16,993 bases of DNA from Bacteroidales bacterium. Lineage in GTDB: Bacteria; Bacteroidota; Bacteroidia; Bacteroidales; UBA932. Below, in pieces: positions 15,740 through 16,993 of the stretch. The notes beneath the pieces are model-generated. The model was not told where the DNA came from and ran no database searches. It saw nothing but the letters and a program-made list of their open reading frames with translations. The DNA lies in the NCBI GenBank assembly GCA_009774765.1, contig VSOK01000048.1:1-16993 (forward strand), read 5' to 3'. The position numbers and the translations under genes are program-made. Each line of letters opens with the position of its first letter. The first letter of the stretch is position 1.

Positions 15740-16417
15740 ATGAGAATTGATATAATCACTGTCGTGCCTGAACTTCTGGAAAGTCCTCTGAGCCATTCGA
15801 TCGTAGGAAGGGCCATCAAGAAAGGACTGGTCGAAATACACGTGCACAACCTGCGCAGATACGGCAAGGGTCCCCGTCTGCAGGTTGATGACTACAGCTA
15901 TGGAGGGGATGCAGGCATGGTCCTTATGGTGGAACCTGTATATAATATGATACAGGAGCTGAAGTCCGAAAGGCAATATGACGAAATAATATATATGTCA
16001 CCGGACGGCGAGGTCTTCAACCAGGGGATCGCAAATGAACTTTCACTCAAAGAAAACATAATCCTTCTGTGCGGACATTACAAAGGGATTGACCACAGGA
16101 TAAGGGAGCATCTTGTCACAAGGGAGATATCCGTCGGGGACTATGTGCTCAGCGGCGGTGAAATACCGGCCGCAATAGTAGCAGACGCGCTGGTCCGCCT
16201 GATTCCGGGAGCGATTACAGATGAAACGTCAGCCCTGAGCGACTGTTTTCAAGACGGTATGCTATCCGCACCGATATATACCAGACCGGCTGAATTCAAC
16301 GGCTGGAAAGTCCCTGAGGTGCTGCTCAGCGGCAATCCGAAACTTATAAGGGACTGGCAGGATGAGCAGGCGATGGAGCGTACAAAACAGTTAAGACCAA
16401 AACTTTTGGACGAATAA
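15740..16417 (+). CDS. trmD: tRNA (guanine(37)-N1)-methyltransferase
   Basis: TrmD methylates G37 next to the anticodon using S-adenosylmethionine, preventing +1 frameshifting. The 225-residue protein has the SPOUT trefoil-knot signatures: DDYSYGGDAGMV (50-61), GHYKGIDHRI (112-121), SVGDYVLSGGEIPA (131-144), and RLIPG (153-157), which contains the conserved Arg153. Asp168 is in the position of the catalytic Asp. YTRP (180-183) and PEVLLSGNPKLI begin the C-terminal helical domain. It has its own upstream region, and an exact consensus promoter starts at the base after its stop codon. Confidence 0.95.
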   Translation: MRIDIITVVPELLESPLSHSIVGRAIKKGLVEIHVHNLRRYGKGPRLQVDDYSYGGDAGMVLMVEPVYNMIQELKSERQYDEIIYMSPDGEVFNQGIANELSLKENIILLCGHYKGIDHRIREHLVTREISVGDYVLSGGEIPAAIVADALVRLIPGAITDETSALSDCFQDGMLSAPIYTRPAEFNGWKVPEVLLSGNPKLIRDWQDEQAMERTKQLRPKLLDE

Positions 16418-16448
16418 TTTGCTTTTATAGAAAAGTTGTCTAAATTTG
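16418..16448 (+). promoter_or_regulatory. exact Bacteroidota consensus promoter after trmD
   Basis: TTTG at 16418-16421, a 19-bp spacer, and TAAATTTG at 16441-16448 match TTTG-N19-TAnnTTTG at every defined base and spacing. The -33 element begins at the base after the trmD stop. The predicted start is near 16455. It is the best promoter match I found in the window, yet no ordinary gene follows. Confidence 0.7.
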
Positions 16449-16499
16449 CATACCGTAACGGTTAATCAAGGATTAACTTATACTTTTTAACCGTTGCAA

Positions 16500-16535
16500 A
16501 TGATTACGTTAAACAATATCAGAAGATATTTCTAA
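16500..16535 (+). CDS. possible 11-residue leader peptide
   Basis: ATG at 16500 opens MITLNNIRRYF followed by TAA. It lies about 45 nt into the predicted transcript and 55 nt before the terminator, the layout of a leader peptide. There is no run of one regulatory amino acid and no Shine-Dalgarno sequence. Such a short ORF is often chance. Confidence 0.25.
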   Translation: MITLNNIRRYF

Positions 16536-16590
16536 CCACTACTAATTAATTATTATCCGATTGGGATACACACACTACTAACTAACCAGA

Positions 16591-16621
16591 AACGCCTCGC
16601 AGTGACTGCGGGGCGTTTTTT
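16591..16621 (+). terminator. strong intrinsic terminator
   Basis: Arms 16591-16602 and 16606-16617 pair over 12 bp with one G-T wobble and a 3-nt loop. The stem is GC-rich at its centre and is followed by six T's (16616-16621). It defines the 3' end of the RNA unit that begins after trmD. Confidence 0.85.
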
Positions 16622-16633
16622 ATAAGGCGATCC

Positions 16634-16769
16634 GGACGGCCCCGGATTCCGCCGTCCAAAGCGGTTCACCAGTAAAAGCCCTGCGTCAAATACGTCAAAT
16701 ATTTTTCTTTGCGGGTATGAAACAGGGATGGCTAAAAAGTAAAGACACCTTTCTGAGAGTTCTGAGAGT
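16634..16769. repeat. hairpin and two 9-bp tandem duplications, no gene seen
   Basis: After the terminator, 16634-16640 and 16651-16657 form a perfect 7-bp GC-rich stem with a 10-nt loop. CGTCAAATA is then exactly doubled at 16684-16701, and TCTGAGAGT is exactly doubled at 16752-16769. No coding frame here resembles a protein I know. The stretch leads into the 84-bp repeat array. Confidence 0.55.
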
Positions 16770-16793
16770 TGCCCCCGTCGTACTCCGTGTGAA

Positions 16794-16993
16794 CATCGGG
16801 CAGGAAATGGGCTGATGGCCACGCGACAGAGCAAACAACCGACTGATAATCAACCACATAACAAACAGCACCGTGGCCATCGGACAGGAAAAGGGCTGAT
16901 GGACACGCGACAGAGTAAACAACCGACTGATAATCAACCACATAACAAACAGCACCGTGGACATCGGGCTGGAAATGGGCTGATGGACACGCG
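16794..16993. repeat. 84-bp tandem repeat array running off the window
   Basis: Units begin at 16794, 16878 and 16962 (the last has only 32 bp in the window). Units 1 and 2 match at 79 of 84 positions, and all five differences lie outside the central 44-bp block (unit positions 40-83), which is identical. Because 84 is 28 codons, frames stay open: one on the plus strand (from about 16741, first ATG 16815) and two on the minus strand. Among the six variable sites, four fall at third positions of the plus frame and only one in either minus frame, which weakly favours plus-strand coding of a basic 28-residue repeat containing TRQSKQPTDNQPHNKQHR. A non-coding minisatellite is equally possible. 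Confidence 0.85.

Larger units (their letters stand above)
16455..16621 (+). ncRNA. candidate small RNA or attenuated leader downstream of trmD
   Basis: This is the stretch between the consensus promoter and a strong terminator, about 167 nt. It has no long frame, but two stems compete for the same bases. Arms 16457-16465 and 16487-16495 pair over 9 bp, while 16461-16467 pairs with 16471-16477 (7 bp, 3-nt loop). An 11-codon ORF lies at 16500-16535. It does not resemble tmRNA or 6S RNA as far as I can judge. It could be a stand-alone sRNA or the terminated leader of a gene beyond the window. I found no upstream segment that would pair with the terminator as an antiterminator. Confidence 0.5.

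Noticed and set aside
16455..16621. tmRNA or 6S RNA
   Set aside because: It is too short for tmRNA and has no tRNA-like ends; the long, bulged near-complete hairpin of 6S RNA is not apparent.
16695..16964. Minus-strand hydrophobic 28-residue repeat protein across the array
   Set aside because: Only one of six variable sites lies at a third position in this frame, and two overlapping minus frames are open at once, as expected from any stop-free repeat of codon-multiple length.
16794..16993. CRISPR array
   Set aside because: The period is 84 bp and units match almost throughout; there are no unique spacers between short repeats.

Overview
The window looks like a chromosomal segment of a Bacteroidota bacterium, most likely Bacteroidales. 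The evidence is promoter boxes of the TTTG-N19-TAnnTTTG type, a general lack of Shine-Dalgarno sequences, a Bacteroidota-style LpxB and long YidC, a multi-repeat DUF349 protein, and a MobV relaxase remnant like those of Bacteroides mobilizable elements. I cannot name the genus.

Layout. (1) Positions 1-1113 hold a mobile-element scar: a bidirectional terminator-like hairpin, a MobV-type mobilization gene whose middle is missing (210-674, minus), and a hairpin-rich region that may be an old oriT. (2) Positions 1114-3703 carry surE, lpxB and tspO on the plus strand, closed by a clear intrinsic terminator. (3) Positions 3704-4340 have no recognisable gene but contain two short minus-strand ORFs, a hairpin between them, and a 20-bp perfect inverted repeat that probably terminates the next operon. 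(4) Positions 4341-11135 are a compact minus-strand operon, lplA-gcvT-gcvH-gcvPA-gcvPB-lpdA. It encodes the whole glycine cleavage system (T, H, split P and L proteins) plus a lipoate ligase able to charge the H protein. A -7 box lies just before lplA, with a 12-bp palindrome further upstream. (5) Positions 11227-15600, also minus, hold a DUF349 protein gene, yidC and the PLP-homeostasis gene yggS. (6) trmD (15740-16417) is divergent from the DUF349 gene.

(7) The right end is the least explained part. Directly after the trmD stop codon is an exact TTTG-N19-TAnnTTTG promoter. It is followed by about 170 nt with mutually exclusive hairpins, an 11-codon ORF and a strong intrinsic terminator, which together make a self-contained RNA gene or attenuated leader. 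Beyond it are two 9-bp tandem duplications and an 84-bp tandem repeat (28 codons per unit) that runs off the window end.

How the genes work together: the gcv operon breaks glycine down to CO2, ammonia and methylene-THF and attaches its own lipoyl cofactor. YggS maintains PLP, the P-protein cofactor. LpxB and YidC serve the envelope (lipid A, membrane protein insertion). No complete novel multi-gene system is visible. The best candidates for something undescribed are the RNA unit after trmD, the 84-bp repeat array, and the small-ORF pair at 3807-4111.
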